Of a stretch of 13,948 nucleotides of DNA, positions 6,567 through 13,557 are shown one piece after another (position 1 is the stretch's first letter; the number at the start of each line of letters is the position of its first letter). The position numbers and the translations under genes are program-made. Location of the stretch: assembly GCA_041655595.1 (NCBI GenBank), contig JBBAFB010000053.1, forward strand, positions 1 to 13,948. Reading direction: 5' to 3'. This DNA comes from JBBAFB01 sp041655595. Its GTDB lineage: Bacteria; Bacillota; DULZ01. The notes beneath the pieces are model-generated. The model was not told the origin of the DNA. It made no database searches and saw only the letters and a program-made list of their open reading frames with translations.

Positions 6567-6914
6567 ATGGTGGATGGTTCTAAGGAAGTTCTCGGTGAAC
6601 TGAAAAAAGTAAATCTTAGATTGGACAATTTAGAAGTGGAGCAGCAAGGGATGAAAATTGAATTACAGGGGATGAAAGCTGAACAAAAGGCAATGAAATC
6701 AGATATGGGGGAGATGAAAAGTGATATATCTGACCTTAAAAAAGGGCAGCTTCGTCTTGAAACTAGAATGGAAACTGAAGTTATTGATAAAATCCGAATT
6801 TTGTTTGATGCGGTAGAAGTGCAAAGGGATGTTAATCAGCGGATTTTGGCATCCTTGGCTCGGATTGAAGAAAAAGTTTCAGCCCATGATATGGTTATTC
6901 AAAGGATTCAATAG
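6567..6914 (+). CDS. Small heptad-repeat coiled-coil protein
   Basis: The ORF has 115 residues with a good RBS (AAGGGGGAG, 6555-6563). From residue 29 there are six successive 7-residue units headed MKIELQG, MKAEQKA, MKSDMGE, MKSDISD, LKKGQLR, LETRMET. Hydrophobic Met/Leu recurs exactly every seven positions (29, 36, 43, 50, 57, 64). The N-terminus (LGELKKVNLRLDNLE) and C-terminus (ILASLARIEEKV) also look like coiled coil, so it should be an extended oligomer. There is no signal peptide or membrane segment. Similar short proteins are common and uncharacterised in Clostridia. It lies after the flagellin terminator, so it probably has its own transcript, but I saw no convincing promoter. Function unknown. 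Confidence 0.75.
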   Translation: MVDGSKEVLGELKKVNLRLDNLEVEQQGMKIELQGMKAEQKAMKSDMGEMKSDISDLKKGQLRLETRMETEVIDKIRILFDAVEVQRDVNQRILASLARIEEKVSAHDMVIQRIQ

Positions 6915-6916
6915 AC

Positions 6917-6948
6917 CGGGGGGTAGAACAATAGACCCCACCGTTTCT
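6917..6948 (+). terminator. Weak terminator-like hairpin after the coiled-coil gene
   Basis: CGG-GGGGT (6917-6924) can pair with ACCCC-(A)-CCG (6935-6943), an 8-bp stem with one bulged A and a 10-base loop, followed by TTTCT. It sits 2 bases past the stop, which favours a terminator, but the T run is short. Confidence 0.4.
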
Positions 6949-6950
6949 AA

Positions 6951-6995
6951 GAGATTGCCTCATCGCTGGCGCTCCTCGCAATGACATTTAAGTAG
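6951..6995. repeat. REP-like dispersed repeat, copy 1
   Basis: The minus strand reads TGTCATTGCGAGGAGCG and continues to GAGGCAATCTC. This is the pattern of the intergenic repeat (TCATTGCGAGGAGC ... GAAGCAATCTC) that I recall as scattered through many bacterial genomes. Bases 6971-6995 recur at 7048-7072 with one mismatch. Confidence 0.7.
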
Positions 6996-7005
6996 GTTTC
7001 TTGCT

Positions 7006-7026
7006 TCTGGCCTCTGGCCTCCTGCC
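7006..7026. repeat. Short tandem repeat of a TCTGGCC heptamer
   Basis: Two exact TCTGGCC units are followed by a degenerate third (TCCTGCC), lying between the two REP-like copies. No coding or structural role is seen. Confidence 0.6.
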
Positions 7027-7030
7027 TCTT

Positions 7031-7072
7031 GAACGCCGCGTCGCTATGCTCCTCGCAATGACATTGAAGTAG
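7031..7072. repeat. REP-like dispersed repeat, copy 2
   Basis: It shares GCTCCTCGCAATGACATT (7048-7065) and the following AAGTAG with copy 1 at 6971-6995. A TCGCT lies upstream at a one-base different offset, and the left flank differs (GAACGCCGCG). It lies in the same orientation as copy 1, 77 bases further on. Confidence 0.7.
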
Positions 7073-7082
7073 AGTCTTTTCC

Positions 7083-7121
7083 TTATATTGCCTCCGCTCT
7101 TTCAAATTGGCTGTTGTAGCC
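7083..7121 (-). pseudogene. Remnant of an ABC transporter gene 3' end
   Basis: On the minus strand this encodes G-YNSQFERAEAI-stop, the same last 11 residues as the intact ABC gene ending at 8325. Over the 36 shared bases (7083-7118 against 8325-8360) I count six differences, each a synonymous third-position change. Homology stops beyond the Tyr codon; an in-frame stop lies a few codons further upstream. It is therefore a fragment of a diverged homologous gene, not a living gene. Confidence 0.75.
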
Positions 7122-7172
7122 ACAAAATATGATTTTTTAGAGGGTGTTCTCTTTAGTATATTGCATAGTACT

Positions 7173-7201
7173 TTGACAAAAAGGGTATATCTATATATAA
7201 T
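7173..7201 (+). promoter_or_regulatory. Perfect-consensus sigma-A promoter of the toxin-antitoxin-like operon
   Basis: TTGACA (7173-7178), a 17-base spacer and TATAAT (7196-7201) make an exact consensus promoter. Transcription would begin near 7208, about 43 bases before the chosen start codon. A promoter this strong in a small accessory operon normally needs repression. Confidence 0.92.
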
Positions 7202-7209
7202 GATAATTG

Positions 7210-7224
7210 AATAATAGTATTATT
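7210..7224. promoter_or_regulatory. Candidate operator at the transcription start
   Basis: AATAAT-AGT-ATTATT is a perfect 6+6 inverted repeat lying immediately after the expected start site. It could bind the HTH protein of the cassette. It is very AT-rich, so chance is a real alternative. Confidence 0.4.
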
Positions 7225-7250
7225 TATATTTTACTATGGGAGTGTGCTAC

Positions 7251-7781
7251 ATGTCGGGTATGATTCGTAAGGATCTGTTGGAAAGACTTAGCAGACTGGA
7301 TGAGGATGCCAGCTTGCTATTTGATGGTGATGAGCGGTTTCACCTAGTGATTGTAGGCGGTGGAGCGCTGATATTACTTGAACGTATATCCCGAGCTACC
7401 CACGATGTTGATGCAATTTCAGCCTCCCGTGAATTGCTTGGCCTGCTCGAAAAGTATGACATAAATTGTAGGGTTCAAACCTATATTAACAATTTTCCTT
7501 TTAACTATGAGGACAGGCTTGTACCCCTGAATATCAATGGTAGAAAAATTGATTTTTATACTGCATCGCTGGAAGATATAGTAATTGCAAAGCTGTATTC
7601 GGCTAGGGCCATAGATAAAAAGGATGTTGAAAACAAAGAAGTTGTAGATGCTATCAATTGGAATATGCTTGAAAGGCTTGCCATGGGGGAAGACGAGGCC
7701 AAAGCCAGTGCTTTAAATGAAAGATGTTATAAAGATTTTAAGGCAAATTATGATGATTATGTAAGGAGGTTTCGGACGTGA
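7251..7781 (+). CDS. DUF6036/AbiEii-like nucleotidyltransferase, toxin candidate
   Basis: I choose ATG 7251 because GGGAG (7238-7242) lies 8 bases upstream. An earlier in-frame ATG at 7236 has no RBS. The 176-residue protein has the minimal nucleotidyltransferase layout: VGGGALILLE (35-44), then the acidic pair in ATHDVDAIS (D52, D54), a later strand with KIDFYT (D101), and DIVIAKLYSARAIDKKDVEN (109-128), which carries the conserved Lys of DUF1814/AbiEii-type proteins. Relatives in AbiE/MenT systems act as toxins that transfer nucleotides, in studied cases to tRNA. The stop overlaps the next start by 4 bases (GTGA). The order is toxin-candidate first, then HTH protein, the reverse of classical AbiEi-AbiEii. 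Family membership is solid by motif; toxicity and target are inference. Confidence 0.8.
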   Translation: MSGMIRKDLLERLSRLDEDASLLFDGDERFHLVIVGGGALILLERISRATHDVDAISASRELLGLLEKYDINCRVQTYINNFPFNYEDRLVPLNINGRKIDFYTASLEDIVIAKLYSARAIDKKDVENKEVVDAINWNMLERLAMGEDEAKASALNERCYKDFKANYDDYVRRFRT

Positions 7782-8317
7782 GAGAGTTGACTTTTGCTGG
7801 GTTTTTAAAAAACTATGTTCGGTCACTTTCCATGACCAATACAAACAGTTTATACAAGCTGGCTGAGGAAGCGTGGGATAGAAATCCTAGGCTTCGGGAG
7901 CCGCTTCTTCTCTATGCTGTATTCACAGACAAAATAGAGGTTTTGCTCCGTGCGACAAAAGCCCCCGCACTATATTCGGATTATCAGGATTTGATAAGTA
8001 AATATGATAAAGTAGGTTTTGAAGCAGCACTTAGGGATACAAAGTCATCTTTGCCGGGTGAATATAAGAAGGTGTGGCAAAGTTATTTAACTAAAAAAAA
8101 TCGACTGCAAAATGATAACCACACTAAAGAACTTATGAGGAACAAGATTGTTAAACTCCAAAAGGTTAAAGGCGTATCTAACTACAGGCTTTACACCGAT
8201 TTGGGGCTTAATCCCGGCAACTTTAATTCTTGGTTAAAGTACGGAGAAACTCGCAAGGTAAGCCTTGACACGGCTCGTAGAACAATAAAATATCTGGAAA
8301 ATATGCCTCTATCCTAG
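7778..8317 (+). CDS. HTH protein paired with the nucleotidyltransferase, antitoxin candidate
   Basis: A GTG start overlaps the previous stop as GTGA, with a perfect AAGGAGGT (7763-7770) 7 bases upstream, so it should be translated efficiently. The 179-residue protein has an alpha-helical N-terminal part (1-120). The C-terminal region (about 124-176; VSNYRLYTDLGLNPGNFNSW then VSLDTARRTIKYLE) looks like an XRE-type helix-turn-helix. Such proteins co-occur with DUF6036-type nucleotidyltransferases and are commonly labelled regulators. By analogy with AbiEi it may both neutralise its partner and repress the operon. It ends 7 bases short of the stop of the convergent ABC gene with no visible terminator between, so transcripts probably overlap. 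Confidence 0.72.
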   Translation: MRELTFAGFLKNYVRSLSMTNTNSLYKLAEEAWDRNPRLREPLLLYAVFTDKIEVLLRATKAPALYSDYQDLISKYDKVGFEAALRDTKSSLPGEYKKVWQSYLTKKNRLQNDNHTKELMRNKIVKLQKVKGVSNYRLYTDLGLNPGNFNSWLKYGETRKVSLDTARRTIKYLENMPLS

Positions 8318-8324
8318 AAGGCAA

Positions 8325-10214
8325 TTAGATGGCTTCTGCCCTTTCAAATTGGCTGTTATAGAGGGAGGCGTAAAATCCGTTCCGCCTTAGTAGTTCTTTA
8401 TGGTTACCCTGTTCTACAATATCCCCGTCTCTCATTACTAAAATCGAATCTGCGTCCCTGATGGTGGAAAGCCGGTGGGCGATGATGAAGGCTGTTCTGC
8501 CCTTTAGCAAATTTTCCATGGCTTTTTGGATTAAAACTTCCGTCCTGGTATCTACTGAGGAAGTGGCTTCATCTAAAATCAGGATTTTTGGGTCCCTTAA
8601 AATTGCCCTGGCAATGGTCAAAAGTTGTTTTTCGCCCTGGGAGAGGTTACTGGCTTCTTCATTAACCACCATTTTATAGCCATCCGGCAAGGTGCGAATA
8701 AAGCGGTGGACATGGGCCGCCTTGGCTGCTTTGACTACCTCTTCATCACTGGCGTTGAGCTTTCCATATTTAATATTCTCCAAAATGGTGCCGTTAAAGA
8801 GCCAGGTGTCCTGTAGGACCATTCCAAAGAGGTTTCTGAGATCTTTTTTAGTAAAATCTTTTAGATCGTGGCCGTCTATCAGAATGCTACCCCCATCCAA
8901 ATCATAAAAATTCATCAATAGCTTGACGATGGTGGTTTTCCCTGCTCCTGTGGGGCCTACAATGGCCACCTTTTGGCCTGGCTGTATCCGGGAACTAAAA
9001 TTATTAATCACTGTGGTATCCTTTTTGTAGCCAAATTTTACATTTTTAAATTCAATCCCGCCTTGAATAGCTTCTAAATCAATGGCGGATTCTATTTCCG
9101 GCTTTTTCTCTCTTTCTTCTAAAAATTCAAAGACTCTTTCCGCTGCTGCAACAGTTGATTGCAAAATATTGCTGATTTGGGCTACTTGAGCAATGGGTTG
9201 GGTAAAATTTCTCATATATTGAATAAAGGCTAAAATATCTCCCACCTGGATTACTTTTTTGATGGTAAACCAACCGCCCAAAATAGAAACAGCCACATAA
9301 CCTAAATTTCCGATAAAGTTCATAAAGGGCATCATCATACCGGAAATAAATTGGGATTTCCAGCCTGCCTGGTAGAGCTCATCATTGGCTTCGTCAAAGG
9401 TTACCTTTGCTTCTTGTTCTGCATTAAAGGCCTTGACTACCAAATGTCCCCCAAAGATTTCTTCCACATGGCCGTTAACCTTTCCCAAGGATGCTTGCTG
9501 AGCCTTAAAGTACTTTTGGGATCTCTTTACAATAAACATAATCAAGGCCAAGGAAAGGGGCATAATCAAAAGTGCGGCCAGAGTCATTTGCCAACTGATG
9601 GTTAACATCATCACCAAGACACCAACCAGGGTGGTTGCAGATGAAATAATTTGGCTCATACTTTGGTTAAGCGTTTGGCTTACGGTGTCAATATCATTGG
9701 TTACCCGAGATAAAATATCTCCGTGGGTGGTGGTATCAAAAAATTTTAAGGGCAGGCGGTTAACCTTTTCCGCCATTTCTTTTCTTAGGTTATAGGAAAC
9801 CCTTTGGGCTACACCGGAGACGATGAAACCTTGGACTAAATTAAACACGGTACTGCCTAGGTAGAGGCCGATCAGCACAAAAATTATATTTTTAATACTG
9901 ATAAAATCAATTCCCATTCCTTCCCTGCCGGCCAAACTGCCCATGGAGCCCTCAAAAATCTTGGTTGTGGCATTTCCTAAAAGCTTAGGAGCCAAAATAG
10001 CAAAAACAGCACTGCCGGAGGAAAAAAGAATTACAACCAGCAGCTTAAATTTATAGGGGCTAAGATAATTTAAAAGCTTTTTAAAGGTAGTTTTAAAATC
10101 CTTGGGTTTTTCAAAATTGTGGCCCATATGGCCCCCACGGCCCATGGGGCCCCCTCGCATAGGTCCCCCTAAGGGTCTCCCCGGTGGGGGACTGGCTTCT
10201 CTTTTATCGCTCAT
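8325..10214 (-). CDS. Heterodimeric ABC exporter half-transporter, catalytic-Glu subunit
   Basis: This is an ABC exporter half with six predicted membrane helices and one ATPase domain, 629 residues. A Gly/Pro/Met-rich N-terminal tail (residues 9-32) precedes TM1 near 55. The nucleotide-binding domain has Walker A GPTGAGKT (420-427), Q-loop Gln 468, signature LSQGE (524-528, not the canonical LSGGQ), Walker B ILILDE (544-549) with the catalytic Glu, and switch His 580. The start ATG overlaps the upstream gene's stop as ATGA, with AGGAGGAA (10230-10223) 8 bases away. Such pairs (LmrCD, BmrCD, EfrCD, TM287/288) export drugs, lipids or peptides; the substrate here is unknown. A diverged copy of its last 11 codons lies at 7083-7118. 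Confidence 0.93.
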   Translation of the reverse strand: MSDKREASPPPGRPLGGPMRGGPMGRGGHMGHNFEKPKDFKTTFKKLLNYLSPYKFKLLVVILFSSGSAVFAILAPKLLGNATTKIFEGSMGSLAGREGMGIDFISIKNIIFVLIGLYLGSTVFNLVQGFIVSGVAQRVSYNLRKEMAEKVNRLPLKFFDTTTHGDILSRVTNDIDTVSQTLNQSMSQIISSATTLVGVLVMMLTISWQMTLAALLIMPLSLALIMFIVKRSQKYFKAQQASLGKVNGHVEEIFGGHLVVKAFNAEQEAKVTFDEANDELYQAGWKSQFISGMMMPFMNFIGNLGYVAVSILGGWFTIKKVIQVGDILAFIQYMRNFTQPIAQVAQISNILQSTVAAAERVFEFLEEREKKPEIESAIDLEAIQGGIEFKNVKFGYKKDTTVINNFSSRIQPGQKVAIVGPTGAGKTTIVKLLMNFYDLDGGSILIDGHDLKDFTKKDLRNLFGMVLQDTWLFNGTILENIKYGKLNASDEEVVKAAKAAHVHRFIRTLPDGYKMVVNEEASNLSQGEKQLLTIARAILRDPKILILDEATSSVDTRTEVLIQKAMENLLKGRTAFIIAHRLSTIRDADSILVMRDGDIVEQGNHKELLRRNGFYASLYNSQFERAEAI

Positions 10215-12421
10215 CTTGCTAATTCCTCCTCAGAAAGCTGGGACAGGGCAATTTGCCTGTAGACTTCGCAATCCCTCAGCAGTTCATCATGGCTGCCCAT
10301 GCCTACAATTTCTCCTTCATCCAGCACAATTATTTTGTCTGCATGGAGAATGGTGTTGATTCTTTGGGCCACAATTAAAACGGTTTGATCCTTTAGCTCC
10401 TGACGCAAGGCCTTTCTTAAGGCTGCATCGGTTTTAAAATCCAGGGCGGAGAAGCTATCGTCAAAGATAAAGATTTCCGGTCTTTTGGTGATGGCCCTAG
10501 CAATGGCTAATCTTTGCCTTTGGCCCCCGGAGACATTGGTGCCTCCTTGGGATATTTCAAATTGCAAGCCTTCTTCCTTAGAGTTGATAAACTCCTTGGC
10601 CTGAGCCATCTCTATGGCCTTTTCCACCATTTGATCATCAATTAAATCCCCTTTGCCAAATTTAAGATTGCTGTCAATGGTGCCCTTAAACAATAGATTC
10701 TTTTGGGGCACATAGCCGATTTTCTCTCTTAAATCGTAGAGAGAAACATGCTTGATATTGGTGCCATCCAGTAGGACTTCCCCTTCGGTAACATCATAAA
10801 ATCTGGGGATGAGGTTCACTAAGGTAGATTTACCGCTGCCGGTACCGCCAACAAAAGCGGTGGTTTCTCCGGGTAGAGCGGTGAAGCTGATATCTTTAAT
10901 CACACATTCATCTGCTTCCGGGTATTTAAAGCAAACATTTTTAAACTCCAGATGACCTTTTAAGGGGCCTGAGAATTTTTCCGGCTGGGTGGGGTCAAGA
11001 ATAGTTAAATCCTCTTCCAAAACCTCTGCAATTCTTTGGGCAGAGACAGAGGCCCTGGGTAGAATAATAGATAACATGGAGATCATCAAAAAGGACATTA
11101 AAATCTGCATGGCATATTGCATAAAGGCCATCATATCTCCCACCTGAAAGGTACCCTTGGAGATTTCATTGGCACCTATCCAGACAATCAATAGGGAAAT
11201 GCTGTTCATAATCAACATCATGGTGGGCATCATAAAGGTCATTAGCCTGGCAATAAAGAGATTGTTTTTGGTTAAGTCAATATTGGCAAGATCAAAGCGT
11301 TTTTCCTCAAACCTTTGGGTGTTAAAGGCTCTGATTACCAAAAGGCCATTTAAGATTTCCCGCATGACAAGGTTGACCTTATCAATTAATTTTTGCACCC
11401 TTTTAAACCTGGGGATGGCGATGGAAAATAAAACGGTAACCAAGACGAGAATCGTAATTACCCCCAGGGCAACAATCCAAGCCATGCTGGTATTGGTTTT
11501 TAGGGTTTTGATAACGCCCCCGATGCCCAAAATTGGGGCATAGAATACCATCCTTAAGGACATGGCAGTAAACATTTGAATTTGCTGAATATCATTGGTG
11601 CTTCTGGTGATTAAAGAAGCGGTGGAAAAAACACCAAATTCTTGGTTGGAAAAGGCCAGCACCTTTTTAAACATAGATTCCCTTAGTTTTTTGCCCAAGG
11701 AGGCCGAAACCCTGGCAGCTAAAAAGCCTACTGAGATAGAGGCCGCTACTCCCAAAAGGGCGATTAAAAGCATAATCCCCCCAATGGTCAGGATATAGTT
11801 TGTTTGGGTATTGGCAATATTGATACCCATTTCTTCGTATTGCAGTTTGATATAGTTAACAGCTAGTTGGTTGATCAGTATGGGAGGCATGTTGGCGAAT
11901 TGCTCTTCCAGTGAATCTCTTGGTATTTGATCCACTAATGCCCGGGGATCAGTTAAATCCAAGTCACCGGGAAATTGCCCCTCCATACTTTCCAACCCTA
12001 ATTCCCCTTCCATAAAACTTAGGATGGTGAAGGTTCTGCCTAAGAGTTTATTAAGCAGTTCTCTATTTTCCGGGGTGGGAGCTTTTAGGATATAGAGAGC
12101 CCCGGCTTTTAGGGCGGGATACTTTTTAAGATAATTTTTTAACTGGGTCGGGGTTAAATCCCCCTGCTCGATCAATTGGTAATTGCTCCTCAGCAGGGCC
12201 TCTTCTTCCTCGCTGATAAATTGTTTTACTTTTTCAAAGTCCCTTACCCTCATTACCTCCGGTACTGCGTCTTCAATACCGCTTTGTTGGATGCCCACAT
12301 TGACGATTCTGGACATGTATTGGGGTAGGGCTAAATCAGTCATGGCCTGTAAGAACAACAAGCCTATGATGATTATAATTAAAATTGTAAATGGTTTCAG
12401 CTCTTTCAAAACTCGAATCAT
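10211..12421 (-). CDS. Heterodimeric ABC exporter half-transporter, degenerate-site subunit with large extracytoplasmic insert
   Basis: I prefer the ATG at 12421 (product MIRVLKELK..., 736 residues) because GGGGAG lies 6 bases upstream. An ATG five codons earlier (12436) has no RBS. TM1 spans about residues 11-25. A long hydrophilic, Glu-rich insert (about 40-200) then separates TM1 from TM2 and should face outside. The ATPase domain has Walker A GGTGSGKS (525-532), Q-loop Gln 573 and canonical signature VSGGQ (630-634). Walker B is IFIFDD (650-655), with Asp for the catalytic Glu, and Gln 686 replaces the switch His (VAQRINT). This is the recognised pattern of the degenerate subunit in heterodimeric exporters. 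The partner's non-canonical LSQGE completes the same inactive site. The pair is translationally coupled by a 4-base overlap. Confidence 0.93.
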   Translation of the reverse strand: MIRVLKELKPFTILIIIIIGLLFLQAMTDLALPQYMSRIVNVGIQQSGIEDAVPEVMRVRDFEKVKQFISEEEEALLRSNYQLIEQGDLTPTQLKNYLKKYPALKAGALYILKAPTPENRELLNKLLGRTFTILSFMEGELGLESMEGQFPGDLDLTDPRALVDQIPRDSLEEQFANMPPILINQLAVNYIKLQYEEMGINIANTQTNYILTIGGIMLLIALLGVAASISVGFLAARVSASLGKKLRESMFKKVLAFSNQEFGVFSTASLITRSTNDIQQIQMFTAMSLRMVFYAPILGIGGVIKTLKTNTSMAWIVALGVITILVLVTVLFSIAIPRFKRVQKLIDKVNLVMREILNGLLVIRAFNTQRFEEKRFDLANIDLTKNNLFIARLMTFMMPTMMLIMNSISLLIVWIGANEISKGTFQVGDMMAFMQYAMQILMSFLMISMLSIILPRASVSAQRIAEVLEEDLTILDPTQPEKFSGPLKGHLEFKNVCFKYPEADECVIKDISFTALPGETTAFVGGTGSGKSTLVNLIPRFYDVTEGEVLLDGTNIKHVSLYDLREKIGYVPQKNLLFKGTIDSNLKFGKGDLIDDQMVEKAIEMAQAKEFINSKEEGLQFEISQGGTNVSGGQRQRLAIARAITKRPEIFIFDDSFSALDFKTDAALRKALRQELKDQTVLIVAQRINTILHADKIIVLDEGEIVGMGSHDELLRDCEVYRQIALSQLSEEELAR

Positions 12422-12696
12422 ATAATCTCCCCACATCTGTTTCTATGTGTTTTAGTTTAAATTAGTAAAAACCGACTAAACATATCTTAGCACAATAGCA
12501 GCTTTTTTACCTAATTTTTTTACAAAAGAAAGATAATTTGCCCCGCGAGAAGTCGGGGGCCGGGGGTGGTAAACAACGGACAGGGTAGAAAGCTGCCTTT
12601 GGAATAATATTTGAATAAATGGGCAGAAAATCGTGAATTAGGACAGCCTCTTAAAGAATAGGGTTATTAAGAGAAAGTACTTGGGGGGTAGAAAAA
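12422..12696. other. Divergent intergenic region between ABC operon and deacetylase gene
   Basis: This region must carry both divergent promoters, but I see no near-consensus sigma-A promoter on either strand. An inverted TTTAGT (12451-12456) / ACTAAA (12475-12480), with a further ATTAGT inside (12461-12466), lies 30-60 bases upstream of the exporter start and could be a repressor operator. A GC-rich hairpin CCCCG/CGGGG (12541-12558), followed by more G runs, sits centrally and lacks a T tail. No riboswitch class was recognised. Confidence 0.35.
12604..12631 (+). promoter_or_regulatory. Weak sigma-E-like promoter candidate for the deacetylase
   Basis: ATA (12604-12606), 17 bases, then CAGAAAAT (12624-12631) resembles the mother-cell sigma-E pattern ATA-N16-CATACAAT (6 of 8 in the -10). 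It was looked for because PdaB-type genes are sporulation-controlled in Bacillus, so it is exposed to expectation bias. Confidence 0.2.
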
Positions 12697-13509
12697 ATGC
12701 AGCTATATGTGGTCAGTTTAACGGGGACAATAAAAAGGAAGCTGGCAGTCCTGGCCCTTTCCTTAGCCCTGGTAGGGCTGATTTTTGGTACCTATAGATT
12801 CTTGGGGCAGGATTTTATAGCGGTTGTCACCGGCGACAGTAAGCTAAGACCAATCTATTCGGTGGATATCGGTGAAAAAAAACTGGCAATTAGCTTTGAT
12901 GCCTGCTGGGGCGCAGAACACACAGAGGGCATTTTGGCCACGCTAAAGAAGTATAATGTTAAAACCACCTTCTTTTTAGTTAATATTTGGATTAAGGATT
13001 ATCCTGAGCTGGTGAAAAAGATTGTGCAGGCAGGGCATGAAATCGGACTTCATTCCACCACCCACCCGGATTTTGCAAAGCTGACCGAGAGTCAAATGAA
13101 GCGGGAACTGACTGATAATTACGAAGCAATTGAAAGTATCAGCGGCTTTAAGCCCATCCTCTTTCGCCCGCCCTTTGGCAGTTACAACAACACCATGATT
13201 GAGGTGGCGGAGCAAATGGGCATCCACTGCATTCAATGGGATGTGGATAGCCTTGACTGGAAGGACCTTTCCGCCGGCGAGATTCAGAAAAGGATTATGG
13301 ATAGAGTCAAGCCCGGCTCCATAGTCCTAATGCACAACAACGGCAAGCACACCTTAGAGGCCTTACCTAACCTGCTGGAGGCTCTTCAAGGCCAAGGCTA
13401 CCAAATTGTACCCATCTCGGAGCTGATTTATTTAGAAAACTACTATGTGGATCATCAAGGAGTACAGAAAAAAGTGAATTTGCCCAAAGTCCCTCCAACT
13501 GACAAATAG
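12697..13509 (+). CDS. PdaB-like membrane-anchored polysaccharide deacetylase
   Basis: The 270-residue protein has a G-rich RBS (12683-12688). A single N-terminal membrane anchor (about 15-33) precedes a NodB-homology domain (about 60-247). Motifs in order are FDACWG (67-72), HSTTH (119-123; two metal-binding His), RPPFGSYN (157-164), DVDSLDW (182-188) and LMHNN (211-215). Motif 1 keeps the first Asp (D68) but has Ala where the metal-binding Asp of the TFDDG form sits. PdaB-group proteins show a similar FDxSWG form, so this supports that subgroup and leaves the metal site atypical. These proteins act on peptidoglycan-type glycans at the membrane or in the spore cortex; PdaB is needed for cortex maintenance in Bacillus subtilis. 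The gene stands alone between a divergent exporter and the decarboxylase gene, whose promoter overlaps its stop codon. Confidence 0.85.
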   Translation: MQLYVVSLTGTIKRKLAVLALSLALVGLIFGTYRFLGQDFIAVVTGDSKLRPIYSVDIGEKKLAISFDACWGAEHTEGILATLKKYNVKTTFFLVNIWIKDYPELVKKIVQAGHEIGLHSTTHPDFAKLTESQMKRELTDNYEAIESISGFKPILFRPPFGSYNNTMIEVAEQMGIHCIQWDVDSLDWKDLSAGEIQKRIMDRVKPGSIVLMHNNGKHTLEALPNLLEALQGQGYQIVPISELIYLENYYVDHQGVQKKVNLPKVPPTDK

Positions 13510-13527
13510 CAACGGTTATGCTACAAT
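13499..13527 (+). promoter_or_regulatory. Sigma-A promoter of the decarboxylase gene
   Basis: CTGACA (13499-13504), a 17-base spacer and TACAAT (13522-13527) with an extended TG one base upstream of the -10. The -35 lies within the last codons of the deacetylase gene. A start near 13534 gives a leader of about 24 bases. Confidence 0.78.
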
Positions 13528-13557
13528 ACTATTGATATTTGACAGGGGGCTGGGCTT

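Noticed and set aside
6951..7072. CRISPR array
   Set aside because: There are only two repeat units, an imperfect repeat, no regular spacers and no cas genes; the repeat resembles dispersed REP-type elements.
7236..7250. ATG 7236 as start of the nucleotidyltransferase
   Set aside because: There is no RBS before it; GGGAG at 7238-7242 fits ATG 7251 instead.
10102..10359. Plus-strand open frame over the exporter gene overlap
   Set aside because: It is the complement of the Gly/Pro-rich N-terminal tail and has no start signals; the minus-strand genes have coupled starts and full domains.
12541..12660. Riboswitch or structured leader before the deacetylase
   Set aside because: One GC-rich hairpin and a CTGCC/GGCAG pairing are visible, but nothing matches a known riboswitch core.
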